A stretch of DNA of 64,000 nucleotides. It comes from Kiritimatiellia bacterium. Lineage in GTDB: Bacteria > Verrucomicrobiota > Kiritimatiellia > CAIVKH01. Location of the stretch: positions 109,786 through 173,785 of the forward strand of contig JANWZO010000002.1 of NCBI GenBank assembly GCA_025054615.1, written 5' to 3'. The number at the start of each line of letters is the position of its first letter. Position 1 is the first letter of the stretch. The notes beneath the pieces were generated by a model. That model ran no database searches. It was not told the DNA's origin and was given only the letters and a program-made list of their open reading frames with translations. A program made the translations under genes and the position numbers. This document shows, piece by piece, positions 44,466 through 52,264 of this stretch.

Positions 44466-44796
44466 AAGGAGAGTAAGCGGATGAATAGATCAGGACTCTG
44501 AATCCAGCATTTCAGAGATTGCGTGGCCTCGTTGGGAATTGGATCACGCAGACTCCTACATGTCTGACCTCTGTGTGCCGATCCGCGTCACCGCTGCTTT
44601 CGTGATCTGTATCTTCTGAAGAACGGTGTCTTGACCTTCAGCCTCGTTCGCCTGTTTTAACGCCTTCAAAGTTGTCCGCTCACAGCGTTGCGCCCTCCTC
44701 TGCCGTGGATCATTACCTACGGATGTGCAAGGAGACATTTTCAGAGCGTGATGAGAACGCGGATCTTGAGGATTTGACTCGCGGTACGGGTCGTTT

Positions 44797-46563
44797 ATGT
44801 TTGCGGGCCTTGGTGCCCGCGGGGCTATGATAGGTTCAGAATTGGTCAATCACGGTTTGCTTGCCTTGGCGCTGGTTGCGCCGCTACTGGCCGCGGCCGC
44901 GCCGCGAGCGACGATTTTCGCCGCGCTCGCGCCACTCCCCACGATCGGCCTGGCGTTTGCGGAGCCGTTTGAGGTCGGTTTCCGCGAACTCCTGCTGGGG
45001 GCGAGATTCGGCGTGAGTACGGTCAACGCCCCCTTTCTGCTGATCGCCGGCTGCCTCTGGACCGCCGCTACGTGGTTCGCGCGGCACTACATGGCGCACG
45101 ACGGGCACGCGAATCGCTATCATGTGTTCCACCGGCTTGCGATGGCCGGAAATATCGGCCTGATCCTCGCGCAGGACCTTGCCACCTTTTACTTCTTTTT
45201 CGCGCTGATGAGCCTCGCGTCGTATCCGCTGGTGATCCACGACGGGCGTACCATTTCGCGTCGGGCCGGTCGCGTGTACCTTGCGCTCGCCCTGCTGGGT
45301 GAGGTCGTTCAGTTTGCAGCGTTTTCGGTCATCGCCTCTCAGGCGGGCGGATGGACGTTTCCGGCCGCGCGTTCGGCGTTGACGGAATCGCCCTACCGGC
45401 CCTGGTTGCTCGGGATGGTGATCGCGGGATTCGGCATCAAAGCCGCACTTGTACCGCTGCACGTCTGGCTGCCGCTCGCGCATCCGGTCGCGCCGACTCC
45501 GGCCAGCGCGGTGTTGAGCGGCTCGATGATTAAGGCCGGCCTTTTGGGTTGGCTGAATCTGCTCCCACTTGGAGGAATGGCGGCACCCGCATTGGGAGAG
45601 GGGCTGATGGTTGCCGGCTTATTGGGTGTGTTCGGCGCGGCTCTGGTGGGCGTCACGCAGCGGCAGCCGAAGACGGTACTCGCTTATTCGAGTATCAGCC
45701 AAATGGGGCTGATGATCCTCGCAGTAGGAATCGCCCTCGCAAGTCCGGAGGCGACGCGCTACGTCCTACCTGCCGTATTTCTGTATGCGCTTCACCATGC
45801 GCTCGCAAAGTGTGCGCTGTTCCTAGGCGTCGGCATGGCCGCGAGCGCTCCCCGCGCCAACATCGGGCGCATCGCGTTATGGATCGGACTGGCGATCTGT
45901 GGGCTGGCGCTGGCGGGCGCCCCGCTCACGAGCGGAGCGGTCGCGAAGGTTTTCCTGAAAGCGGTGGCTGCGGCTGCGCCCGGCGAGTGGCCCGATCGCC
46001 TTGCCTGGCTGCTGCCCTGCGGAGCCGTGGGCACGACCCTGTTGATGGCGCGGTTCCTCTGGACATTGAGGGCAGCGATCGACTCGACTCCGGATTCCCA
46101 TCATGCTGCGTCGAGATCTATTTGGATGCCGTGGACGGCCCTGTTGGCTCTGGTCATCCTGCTGCCGTGGTGGTTCGCGCAGGCTCTCCATGCGGAGAAA
46201 ACCGCGCAGGCGCTCTCGATGAAGTACGCCGGAACGCTCGCTGTGCCTGTGGTGGTTGGCGCCCTGGCCGCGATGGCTGCTCGCTATGCCTTCTCTAGCC
46301 GCGCGCCGGAAATTCCTGCGGGCGATGTTCTCGCGATACCTGCGTGGGCGGTCTCCAGGCTGACCAGCTTTTACCGACTTCAGCGGCCTTCGCTGGGCCG
46401 TGGAATCCGTGCGGCCGAGGAGGCGCGTTCGCTCGCGCGCGATGGGATGAAGGGAGCGCTCCGCGGATTGGCGGGCGCCGAGCGGTATCTGCGGACTCTC
46501 GCCGTGGCCGGTTTTGCCCTCGCCCTGCTCGCGGCCCTGACGATCTGGCGCCTGGCCCCCTGA
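44797..46563 (+). CDS. Mrp antiporter NuoL/M/N-type subunit, third copy with extended C-terminus
   Basis: Up to 588 residues; ATG 44827 is an equally good start (MIGSELVNHGLLALAL) and neither has a clear ribosome site. It has the antiporter core: FFFALMSLASYPLVIHDG (Ser-Leu-Ala where others have a Glu), GFGIKAALVPLHVWLPLAHPVAPTPASAVLSGSMIKAG, and ALHHALAKCALF. The Glu of the first helix bundle motif is not evident, unlike in copies 1 and 2. The last 90 residues form an amphipathic arm plus a final membrane helix (LAVAGFALALLAALTIW), which recalls the NuoL lateral arm. It is separated from copy 2 by the 1.1-kb island. Confidence 0.85.
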   Translation: MFAGLGARGAMIGSELVNHGLLALALVAPLLAAAAPRATIFAALAPLPTIGLAFAEPFEVGFRELLLGARFGVSTVNAPFLLIAGCLWTAATWFARHYMAHDGHANRYHVFHRLAMAGNIGLILAQDLATFYFFFALMSLASYPLVIHDGRTISRRAGRVYLALALLGEVVQFAAFSVIASQAGGWTFPAARSALTESPYRPWLLGMVIAGFGIKAALVPLHVWLPLAHPVAPTPASAVLSGSMIKAGLLGWLNLLPLGGMAAPALGEGLMVAGLLGVFGAALVGVTQRQPKTVLAYSSISQMGLMILAVGIALASPEATRYVLPAVFLYALHHALAKCALFLGVGMAASAPRANIGRIALWIGLAICGLALAGAPLTSGAVAKVFLKAVAAAAPGEWPDRLAWLLPCGAVGTTLLMARFLWTLRAAIDSTPDSHHAASRSIWMPWTALLALVILLPWWFAQALHAEKTAQALSMKYAGTLAVPVVVGALAAMAARYAFSSRAPEIPAGDVLAIPAWAVSRLTSFYRLQRPSLGRGIRAAEEARSLARDGMKGALRGLAGAERYLRTLAVAGFALALLAALTIWRLAP

Positions 46564-46667
46564 CTTGCCGAAGCTGCTCGGGACGCACTCAAGGTTAGGT
46601 TCTTCGGGCATACGGTCAGTCTCGTTTCCGGCGTGCGGGCTTCGGCGCGATATGGCATAGTTTTATT

Positions 46668-47672
46668 ATGAATGCGTTGCCTATCCGCCCCCGCCGCAAC
46701 CGGACGAGCGAGGCGATCCGCGCGTTGGTGCGTGAAACGGAACTCACACCCTCGCATCTGGTGTGGCCTATTTTCGTATGCGAGGGGAAAAATCGCCGTT
46801 CGCCAATCTCGTCCATGCCGGGGTGTTACCGAATGAGCCGCGACCTCGTCGTGAAGGAGGCCCGCGCCGCGTTCCGCCTCGGCATTCGCGCCGTCGCGCT
46901 GTTTCCGGTGATTCCGCCCAAACTCAAGGACCCTCTGGCGACCGAGTCGGTCAACCCGGACGGGCTCCTTCAACAAACGGTGCGCGCATTAAAGCAGGCG
47001 GTCCCTGAACTGTGTGTGATCACCGATGTGGCGATGGATCCCTATTCCAGCGAAGGCCACGATGGGTATGTGGATGAGAAGGGCCGCATCGATAACGACA
47101 CCACGCTCGACATCCTTGCCGAGATGGCCGTTGCGCAGGCGCGCGCAGGTGCGGACATGGTGGCGCCGAGCGACATGATGGACGGGCGGGTGGGGCGGAT
47201 CCGCTCCGCGTTGGACCAGGCGGGCTTCTCGTCGGTTGGGATTTTGTCCTATGCGGCGAAATATTGTTCGTCGTTTTACGGTCCCTTTCGCGACGCGCTC
47301 GATTCCGCTCCAAGATTCGGCGACAAGAAGACCTATCAGATGGATCCGGCGAACGCGCGCGAGGCTCTCCGCGAAGTGTTGCTCGATGTCGCCGAGGGCG
47401 CCGACATCGTGATGGTCAAACCGGCATTGCCCTATCTGGACGTCATTCGCGCCGTGCGGGAAGCGGTCCACCTGCCAGTGGCTGCCTACCAGGTGAGCGG
47501 AGAATATTCGATGATCATGGCCGCCGCCCGTCGCGGGTGGCTGCAGGAAGAGGCCTGCATCGTGGAATCGCTCACGGCGATTCGGCGCGCGGGGGCCGAC
47601 ATCATTTTCACGTATTTTGCGCCAGTTGCAGCACGGCTCCTGCAGGGACCCCGAAAGGCGTCCGCAAGTTGA
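46668..47672 (+). CDS. hemB: Delta-aminolevulinic acid dehydratase (porphobilinogen synthase)
   Basis: This enzyme condenses two 5-aminolevulinates to porphobilinogen in heme synthesis. The 334-residue protein has RLVRE-like N-terminus, LVWPIFVCEGKNRRSPISSMPG, the metal site DVAMDPYSSEGHDGYVDE (Asp form, not the Cys-rich zinc site), SDMMDGRVGRIR, the Schiff-base lysines in SYAAKYCSSFYGPFRDA and ADIVMVKPALPYLD, and VSGEYSMIMAAARRGW. The Asp metal site implies a magnesium- or potassium-dependent rather than zinc-dependent enzyme. Heme made here would be used by the ResB/CcsA system. Confidence 0.97.
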   Translation: MNALPIRPRRNRTSEAIRALVRETELTPSHLVWPIFVCEGKNRRSPISSMPGCYRMSRDLVVKEARAAFRLGIRAVALFPVIPPKLKDPLATESVNPDGLLQQTVRALKQAVPELCVITDVAMDPYSSEGHDGYVDEKGRIDNDTTLDILAEMAVAQARAGADMVAPSDMMDGRVGRIRSALDQAGFSSVGILSYAAKYCSSFYGPFRDALDSAPRFGDKKTYQMDPANAREALREVLLDVAEGADIVMVKPALPYLDVIRAVREAVHLPVAAYQVSGEYSMIMAAARRGWLQEEACIVESLTAIRRAGADIIFTYFAPVAARLLQGPRKASAS

Positions 47673-47703
47673 CCGACCCTTTGCGCCCTGCGATACTGGC
47701 TGC

Positions 47704-48393
47704 ATGAACGCGGCGATTTTTGCGCGGCTGTGGCGCCGGGCGGCTCTGGGGATCCTTCTTTTCGGAACCTGTGGCTGTTTCCATGTGAGGCAGATGATTT
47801 CCCTTCACGCGGATGGCAGCGGTGAATTCCACGCCTTTTACTCCGCGCCCCTCGAGGTCATTCGGGCGATTGAGGAGCAGGCGGGGTCGGAGGCAGGAGA
47901 GGGCGAGGGTCCGGTTCAATTCTCGTTCGATGAGTCTCAGATACGGGAGGATTTTAAAGATTATGAGGCTCAGGGTATTAGACTGGAGCATGTCGCGGTC
48001 CGCGAAACAGAGGGCCGCAAGGAGGTTGAATTGAGGATTTGGTTTGAGTCGCTCAACGCCCTTGCACGCACCGAGTTTTTGTCGGATCGACAGATTCTTT
48101 TGCGGCGCCTGGAAGACGGCTCCATGGAGTTCGCGCAGATTGCGCCGCCCATCCAGCCGGCCGCGCTGGATCTGCAGGAGTCGCTCCGGGAGGCCTTGAA
48201 AGGTTTCCGGGCGGAACTGGCGGTGGAGACGCCGGCAGACATTCTGGAGGCAAATGCGGACCGGATGGAAGGTCGCCGCGCCGTCTGGATGTTTGACGTC
48301 GATCGGGACCCCGATGCGTTGCGCCGGGTGCAGCTTTTGAATTTGCGGGTCCGTTTTGCGGCGGTGAACCCTCCAATGCGCGAATTTCCCTGA
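47704..48393 (+). CDS. Putative lipoprotein, unknown family
   Basis: The 229-residue protein from ATG 47704 has a lipoprotein signal (RRAALGILLFGTCGC, lipid Cys near residue 25). The mature part begins FHVRQMISLHADGSGEFHAFYSAP. It continues with charged helices, including a Glu/Gly-rich segment EQAGSEAGEGEGPV, then EVELRIWFESLNALAR and LLNLRVRFAAVNPP. The opening resembles secreted proteins that begin with a beta-strand carrying D-G-S-G, but I cannot name a family. It lies 31 bases after hemB and 56 before the sigma factor, on the same strand. Confidence 0.75.
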   Translation: MNAAIFARLWRRAALGILLFGTCGCFHVRQMISLHADGSGEFHAFYSAPLEVIRAIEEQAGSEAGEGEGPVQFSFDESQIREDFKDYEAQGIRLEHVAVRETEGRKEVELRIWFESLNALARTEFLSDRQILLRRLEDGSMEFAQIAPPIQPAALDLQESLREALKGFRAELAVETPADILEANADRMEGRRAVWMFDVDRDPDALRRVQLLNLRVRFAAVNPPMREFP

Positions 48394-48449
48394 AACCATG
48401 TCATCGAACGTGGCCAGCGGGAACTGGGCAGCAGTGTGATCGAGCGGTC

Positions 48450-49502
48450 GTGGGCAGTTCTGAACAACTTGCGAGCCTCGTCGCCGAACTTCGCGCGCTA
48501 GCTGACAACCTTCCTTTTCCGGTCATCGAGCAGCCGGAATTCAGGGATCCGAAATTCGTGCCCCCGTGTGTGCGGCAGCCGCGAACCTACGTTGATCCCG
48601 ACAAATCGATGCAGGCGGTCGGCCGCTTTCTCGTGGAGCGCGGCACCGTGGAGCTACTTGGGGCTGAGCAGACGCAACAGTTGTTTGTCGAAATCCACTG
48701 GTGCTGTTCGAGGATCCGCGCGTTGAGCCGAAAACGGTATAAGACGGCCGCAGCCGCCCGAGCGGCCCTCGTGGAGGCGCGACGTCTGATCTCGCGGATT
48801 GAAGCGGCGGAGGAGGAGCTGTTCATTGCGAACCGACGGCTCATCGTCAACTGCATCAAGCCGTATTTCTGGATCGGGTCGGTGTGGGTTTCTGACTTTC
48901 TGCAGGAGGGCTCCAAGGCGCTAGCCAACGCGGTGCGCAAATTCGACTACACGCGCGGGACCCCGTTTTATTCGTACTCCCAGAAGGCGATCCAGAACCG
49001 GCTTCGCAATTTTTTCCGGGACCACGTTCGGTCGGGCAGTTTTGGCATCCGGCCCAGCCGGGAGATGCAGTTGGTGAAAAACATCATCGACACGTGGAAA
49101 CGGGACTATGGGGAGATGCCGTCGGACGAGGTGGTTGCGAAGATCGCGGACCTGCCGGTCGAGCGAGTCGCTAAGGTTCGGATGTACGTGTCCCAGTGGG
49201 AGCGGATGCCGAATCAGCCGGTTTCCCTCGACGCGCTGATGACGGAGGACGGGGGAAGTCTGTATGAAGTCGTAGAGGACCCCTTGGCTCCTGAAGCCTC
49301 GCAGGGCGCGGAGGTTTCGGAGGTTTGGAAAGCGATGGAGAAGCTGCCCGAGCGCGCGCGCTATATTATGAAGCTTCGGTTCATCGAAGGTCGCACCTTG
49401 GAGGAGACCGGGCGCCTGTTGAACCTGACGCGCGCCCGGATCAAACAGATCCAAGACGCCGCCCTCAAAAAATTGCGAGCACTGCTGAAAGAAGGCTCGT
49501 GA
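48450..49502 (+). CDS. Sigma-70 family RNA polymerase sigma factor (RpoD/SigA-like alternative)
   Basis: About 350 residues from GTG 48450. Region 2 is strong: EEELFIANRRLIVNCIKPYF, VSDFLQEGSKALANAVRKFDYTRGTPFYSYSQKAIQNRLRNF. Region 3 follows (KNIIDTWKRDYGEMPSDEVVAKIADLPVERV). Region 4 ends with LPERARYIMKLRFIEGRTLEETGRLLNLTRARIKQIQDAALKKLR, where the helix-turn-helix contacts the -35 element. An N-terminal 120-residue part with a region 1.2-like segment is present, but no primary-sigma region 1.1. It is probably a stress or lineage-specific group 2/3 sigma factor. Confidence 0.92.
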   Translation: MGSSEQLASLVAELRALADNLPFPVIEQPEFRDPKFVPPCVRQPRTYVDPDKSMQAVGRFLVERGTVELLGAEQTQQLFVEIHWCCSRIRALSRKRYKTAAAARAALVEARRLISRIEAAEEELFIANRRLIVNCIKPYFWIGSVWVSDFLQEGSKALANAVRKFDYTRGTPFYSYSQKAIQNRLRNFFRDHVRSGSFGIRPSREMQLVKNIIDTWKRDYGEMPSDEVVAKIADLPVERVAKVRMYVSQWERMPNQPVSLDALMTEDGGSLYEVVEDPLAPEASQGAEVSEVWKAMEKLPERARYIMKLRFIEGRTLEETGRLLNLTRARIKQIQDAALKKLRALLKEGS

Positions 49503-50013
49503 TTCCCAGCCCATCGGGTGCAATTCATCAGGAGCGCCCGTCAAAAATTCTCGGAGAACTCGCGGAAAGCACGCGGAGAAATCTTCGACAAGTAAGCCCT
49601 CAGCTAAAGTTTATAGCCTGTTGGAGTCAAATTTGGGACAGAGTGCGAAAAGTTTCAATCGGATCACTACCTCTTGATGCTACTCTTGTAACCTACAAAT
49701 CGGTTCGCGAGTTAAACCCAATGATATTCAAAAAAGGTTATGACCAGGAGATCCCTTATTTTTTTTGTCGTGTGTGATTCAACCAGAATGGCTGGTTGAT
49801 GTCGATCCAACTGACCCTGAAGAGCATGACGGTAACACCGATCTGGCAGAGGGTGACTCACCAAATCGATATCATGCCGCCATATCCCGGGGGAACCCTC
49901 TGTCTATGACCTTTACGTCAGCTGTTTTGGGACACCAGTGGCCGCGGACAAATCCAGCGTCCCTCGCGCGAAGCTCGACCCTTTGAGCAATGTGTCATCG
50001 TGATTAATACAAT

Positions 50014-50041
50014 GTCTCCCCGCTCGCGCGGGGATCGACCT
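50014..50041. repeat. Single type I-E CRISPR-repeat-like hairpin
   Basis: The 28-nt element starts GTCTCCCCGC and ends GGGGATCGACCT. It has a perfect stem CCCCGC/GCGGGG (50018-50023 and 50028-50033) around TCGC. The GTyyCCCCGC...GCGGGGATnnACC layout is that of type I-E repeats. No second copy is found at a spacer distance on either side, and no cas gene is in the window. Confidence 0.35.
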
Positions 50042-50275
50042 CTGTTTTTTAAAACACGCGCAAATCGAATCTGATACACATAAAAGACTTTCCCTGATGA
50101 AAAAAGGATCTACGCCTTCTTCGCTCAAAATGGGCTGGAGAGGAGGATTCTAGCGGCCTAGCCATGATGTATTTTCAGCGCATCTGTCTTGTGGCAGCGT
50201 TCCAGAAGTATTACTTATGCCACATGCGTATGAAACGCCTTACAGAGACGTTTGAACCATCATGACAACACATCA

Positions 50276-50303
50276 TTAACAAGATGTTTAGTCACAATAT
50301 TCT
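50276..50303 (+). promoter_or_regulatory. Possible promoter of the CorA-like gene
   Basis: TTAACA at 50276-50281 and TATTCT at 50298-50303 are separated by 16 bases, 30 bases before the start codon. Similar AT-rich matches occur by chance in this stretch. GGGGA at 50321-50325 provides the ribosome site. Confidence 0.3.
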
Positions 50304-50332
50304 GTTGATAATTCTTATAGGGGATCAAGACA

Positions 50333-51292
50333 ATGAAATCATCCTACATCATCTCAAACGGGAATCTGGAGGCGGCCGCCATCGAACAGGCCGTGATTAT
50401 TCACTACAACAACCCATCCGAGATAGAGCGCACCGAACTCGTAGCTGAATGGAATTTAGAACCCGAAGAGGTCGATGCAATATTTGATCCAGATGAAGTA
50501 CCTCGAATCGATTATTCACCGGAACGCACTTTCATTATCTGGAAAAGACCCGACAATGTGTCGCTGGCCGGGGTCATCCAGTTCGAGGTGTCCTCTATCG
50601 GATTGATCCTTAAGAAGGACAAAGCGGTGGTAGTGACCCCAAAATCAGAGCTTTCTCTCATGGGGAAAGAATTCAGGCGGATGTCAAGCCCGCTCGATTT
50701 CTGCCTCCATGTGATGCTAAGCACGATCCACCATTATCATGGGCATTTGAAGACGATTAAGATGATGGCGAATGACCTGGAAAGCAAACTGATGCATTCG
50801 ATGGAGAATCGATATCTTCTACAGATGTTTGCCATCGGTGAAAGCCTTGTTTATTATCTCAACGCTTTAGAGAGCAACGACACGATTCTTCATAAAATGC
50901 GCGCGATGGCGGAGAGGCTGGGATTCAATTCGAATGAAATTGAGAAGCTTGAGAATGTGATGATTGAAAATCAGCAGGCCGCCAAACAGGCTCGTATATA
51001 CAGCTCTGTATTGTCTGGGCTCATGGATGCTCGCGGGACTATTATTAATAACAATATGAACGTTCTTCTTAAAAATTTAACGATAATTAATGTAGTATTT
51101 CTCCCGCTGAATCTTATCGCGAGCATCGGCGGTATGTCCGAATTTACAATGATGACGGAGGGCATCGACTGGCGCATTTCGTATTCTGTCTTCATGCTTG
51201 CGATGATCGTTCTCGGCCTTCTAACGTGGCTATGGTTGGTGAGGGCGATCGATCGCTGGGGAAATATGAATAAACGCCGATTCAAGTCGTAA
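50333..51292 (+). CDS. CorA-like divalent cation transporter with altered GMN motif
   Basis: The 319-residue protein has a CorA-like cytosolic domain (residues 1-250: ERTFIIWKRPDNV, DFCLHVMLSTIHHYHGHLKTIKMMANDLESKL with long helices). Two C-terminal membrane segments follow (INVVFLPLNLIASIGG and SYSVFMLAMIVLGLLTWLWLV). CorA proteins carry a GMN selectivity motif at the first helix end; here it reads GMS within IGGMSEFTMMTEGIDW, so the invariant Asn is missing. It would import Mg2+ or related ions, or may have changed function. Base composition is lower in GC than in the flanking operons, a possible sign of transfer. Confidence 0.85.
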   Translation: MKSSYIISNGNLEAAAIEQAVIIHYNNPSEIERTELVAEWNLEPEEVDAIFDPDEVPRIDYSPERTFIIWKRPDNVSLAGVIQFEVSSIGLILKKDKAVVVTPKSELSLMGKEFRRMSSPLDFCLHVMLSTIHHYHGHLKTIKMMANDLESKLMHSMENRYLLQMFAIGESLVYYLNALESNDTILHKMRAMAERLGFNSNEIEKLENVMIENQQAAKQARIYSSVLSGLMDARGTIINNNMNVLLKNLTIINVVFLPLNLIASIGGMSEFTMMTEGIDWRISYSVFMLAMIVLGLLTWLWLVRAIDRWGNMNKRRFKS

Positions 51293-51470
51293 CGCAGAGG
51301 TCGGATCCTATCGCCAGGATGATACAGGTTGGACGCTTGAGTGTATGATGGATCTAGTTGCCACGTAGCTCGGACGGGCCGTCGGCAGGCCGGCAAATGT
51401 TCCGCCTTCAACCGCTCAGGTGCTTGGATTGAGTGTGACGTATTGTGATAAGTTGATAATGCGCTTTCCC

Positions 51471-51484
51471 AATATACGTATATT
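51471..51484. promoter_or_regulatory. 14-nt palindrome in the upstream region of the lipoprotein gene
   Basis: AATATACGTATATT is fully self-complementary and sits 40 bases before ATG 51524, downstream of TTGATA (51453-51458). It may be an operator or part of a promoter. Confidence 0.35.
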
Positions 51485-51523
51485 ATTGTGGAATACTCCT
51501 GATATTTGTACCGGGCAGTTATC

Positions 51524-51955
51524 ATGAAAACTATAATTCTTAGAACAATTGCTATGCTGATGGGTATAGCGGTGCTCTTCGCGGTATCAGGGTGCGAGGA
51601 CAGCGATGATTCGGCTGACGAACGGGATTATCTACCCAGGCCGGGTGATGAAGAGCTCACCAAAGGACCTGTTTATATCAACTCCGCCGATCTGTTGATG
51701 CTCAAGACATATCCGCCCAAATATAACGTCCTAATCAAAGGCGCACTGCCGACGCCTTGCCATTCATGGCGCGCTGTCGTTAATCCGCCAAATGAGGCAC
51801 AGAAAATCGATGTCGATGTCTATAGCCTGGTGGATCCCAACGTTGTTTGCATCCAAGTCCTCGTAAACTTCGAAGGGAGTGTTGAAATCCCGAATCCTCC
51901 GCCGGGGCGATACGAGGTCCGCGTCAACGGTAAAAGCGCCGGTTTTATCGAGTAG
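51524..51955 (+). CDS. Small lipoprotein with a conserved two-Cys beta-sandwich domain
   Basis: About 143 residues from ATG 51524. The signal LRTIAMLMGIAVLFAVSGC has a lipobox, and an acidic linker EDSDDSADERD follows. The domain (PVYINSADLLMLKTYPPKYNVLIKGALPTPCHSWRAVVNPP, VVCIQVLVNFEGSVEIPNPPPGRYEVRVNGKSAGF) matches a widespread extracellular module with the pattern 'LPxxC...C...F...GxYxVxVNG', where the two Cys probably form a disulfide. The function is unknown. It is encoded in the AT-richer stretch just before the decayed gcvP. TTG 51506 is an alternative start but less likely. Confidence 0.78.
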   Translation: MKTIILRTIAMLMGIAVLFAVSGCEDSDDSADERDYLPRPGDEELTKGPVYINSADLLMLKTYPPKYNVLIKGALPTPCHSWRAVVNPPNEAQKIDVDVYSLVDPNVVCIQVLVNFEGSVEIPNPPPGRYEVRVNGKSAGFIE

Positions 51956-52264
51956 CGGTGACTCGATGTCGAGTATTCAGCTATAGAATTCTATGCTTTT
52001 TTTCGTTTCGATGATGTTGGGAATCTAATTCAAAATCTAGTGTCTATTGCCGTCAGATCCGTCATCGATTGGAAATTGCATCCAAACAAATTCGAATACC
52101 ACCGGCCTGGGCTACAGAAAACACGGAGACCGCCAATGATTCCGGCACTATAATTAGATTGGTGGGCTCCGTTGGCCTTGCATAAAGCAAATAAGCCATC
52201 AATGAGGCGAAAGGATCGGATCTAACGCCGTCACTTTATTGACAATAAATCTGGGATTGAGACG
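51956..52264. other. Non-coding stretch before the gcvP relic
   Basis: All frames contain frequent stops. A decayed glycine-cleavage gene such as gcvH or gcvT would be expected before gcvP, but I could not recognise any of their motifs (for example the lipoyl-Lys region of GcvH). It is probably relic or intergenic DNA. Confidence 0.45.

Larger units (their letters stand above)
43661..44796. other. 1.1-kb non-coding island inside the mrp operon
   Basis: No convincing gene is found on either strand between the second and third antiporter subunits. The first 430 bases are AT-richer than the flanking genes. It contains a 16-nt perfect palindrome at 43848-43863 and a cluster of stem-loops at 44100-44465. 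The remaining 330 bases before the next gene show nothing I recognise. Two short frames (44045-44239 reverse and 44186-44476 forward) are artefacts of the hairpin cluster. Confidence 0.75.
49503..50332. other. Gene-poor AT-richer stretch before the CorA-like gene
   Basis: No open frame here has recognisable motifs or start signals. Composition shifts from GC-rich to mixed. It contains one CRISPR-repeat-like hairpin (50014-50041) and a possible promoter for the next gene. The rest shows nothing I can identify; it may contain remnants too decayed to read. Confidence 0.55.

Noticed and set aside
49765-49986. Open frame starting MSCVIQPEWLVDVDPTDPEEHDG
   Set aside because: The start lacks a ribosome site, the acidic run resembles no family, and the stretch has no other coding signs; possibly a relic but not supportable.
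51956-52264. A decayed gcvH or gcvT before the gcvP relic
   Set aside because: I looked for GcvH lipoyl-site and GcvT C-terminal motifs in all frames and found none.
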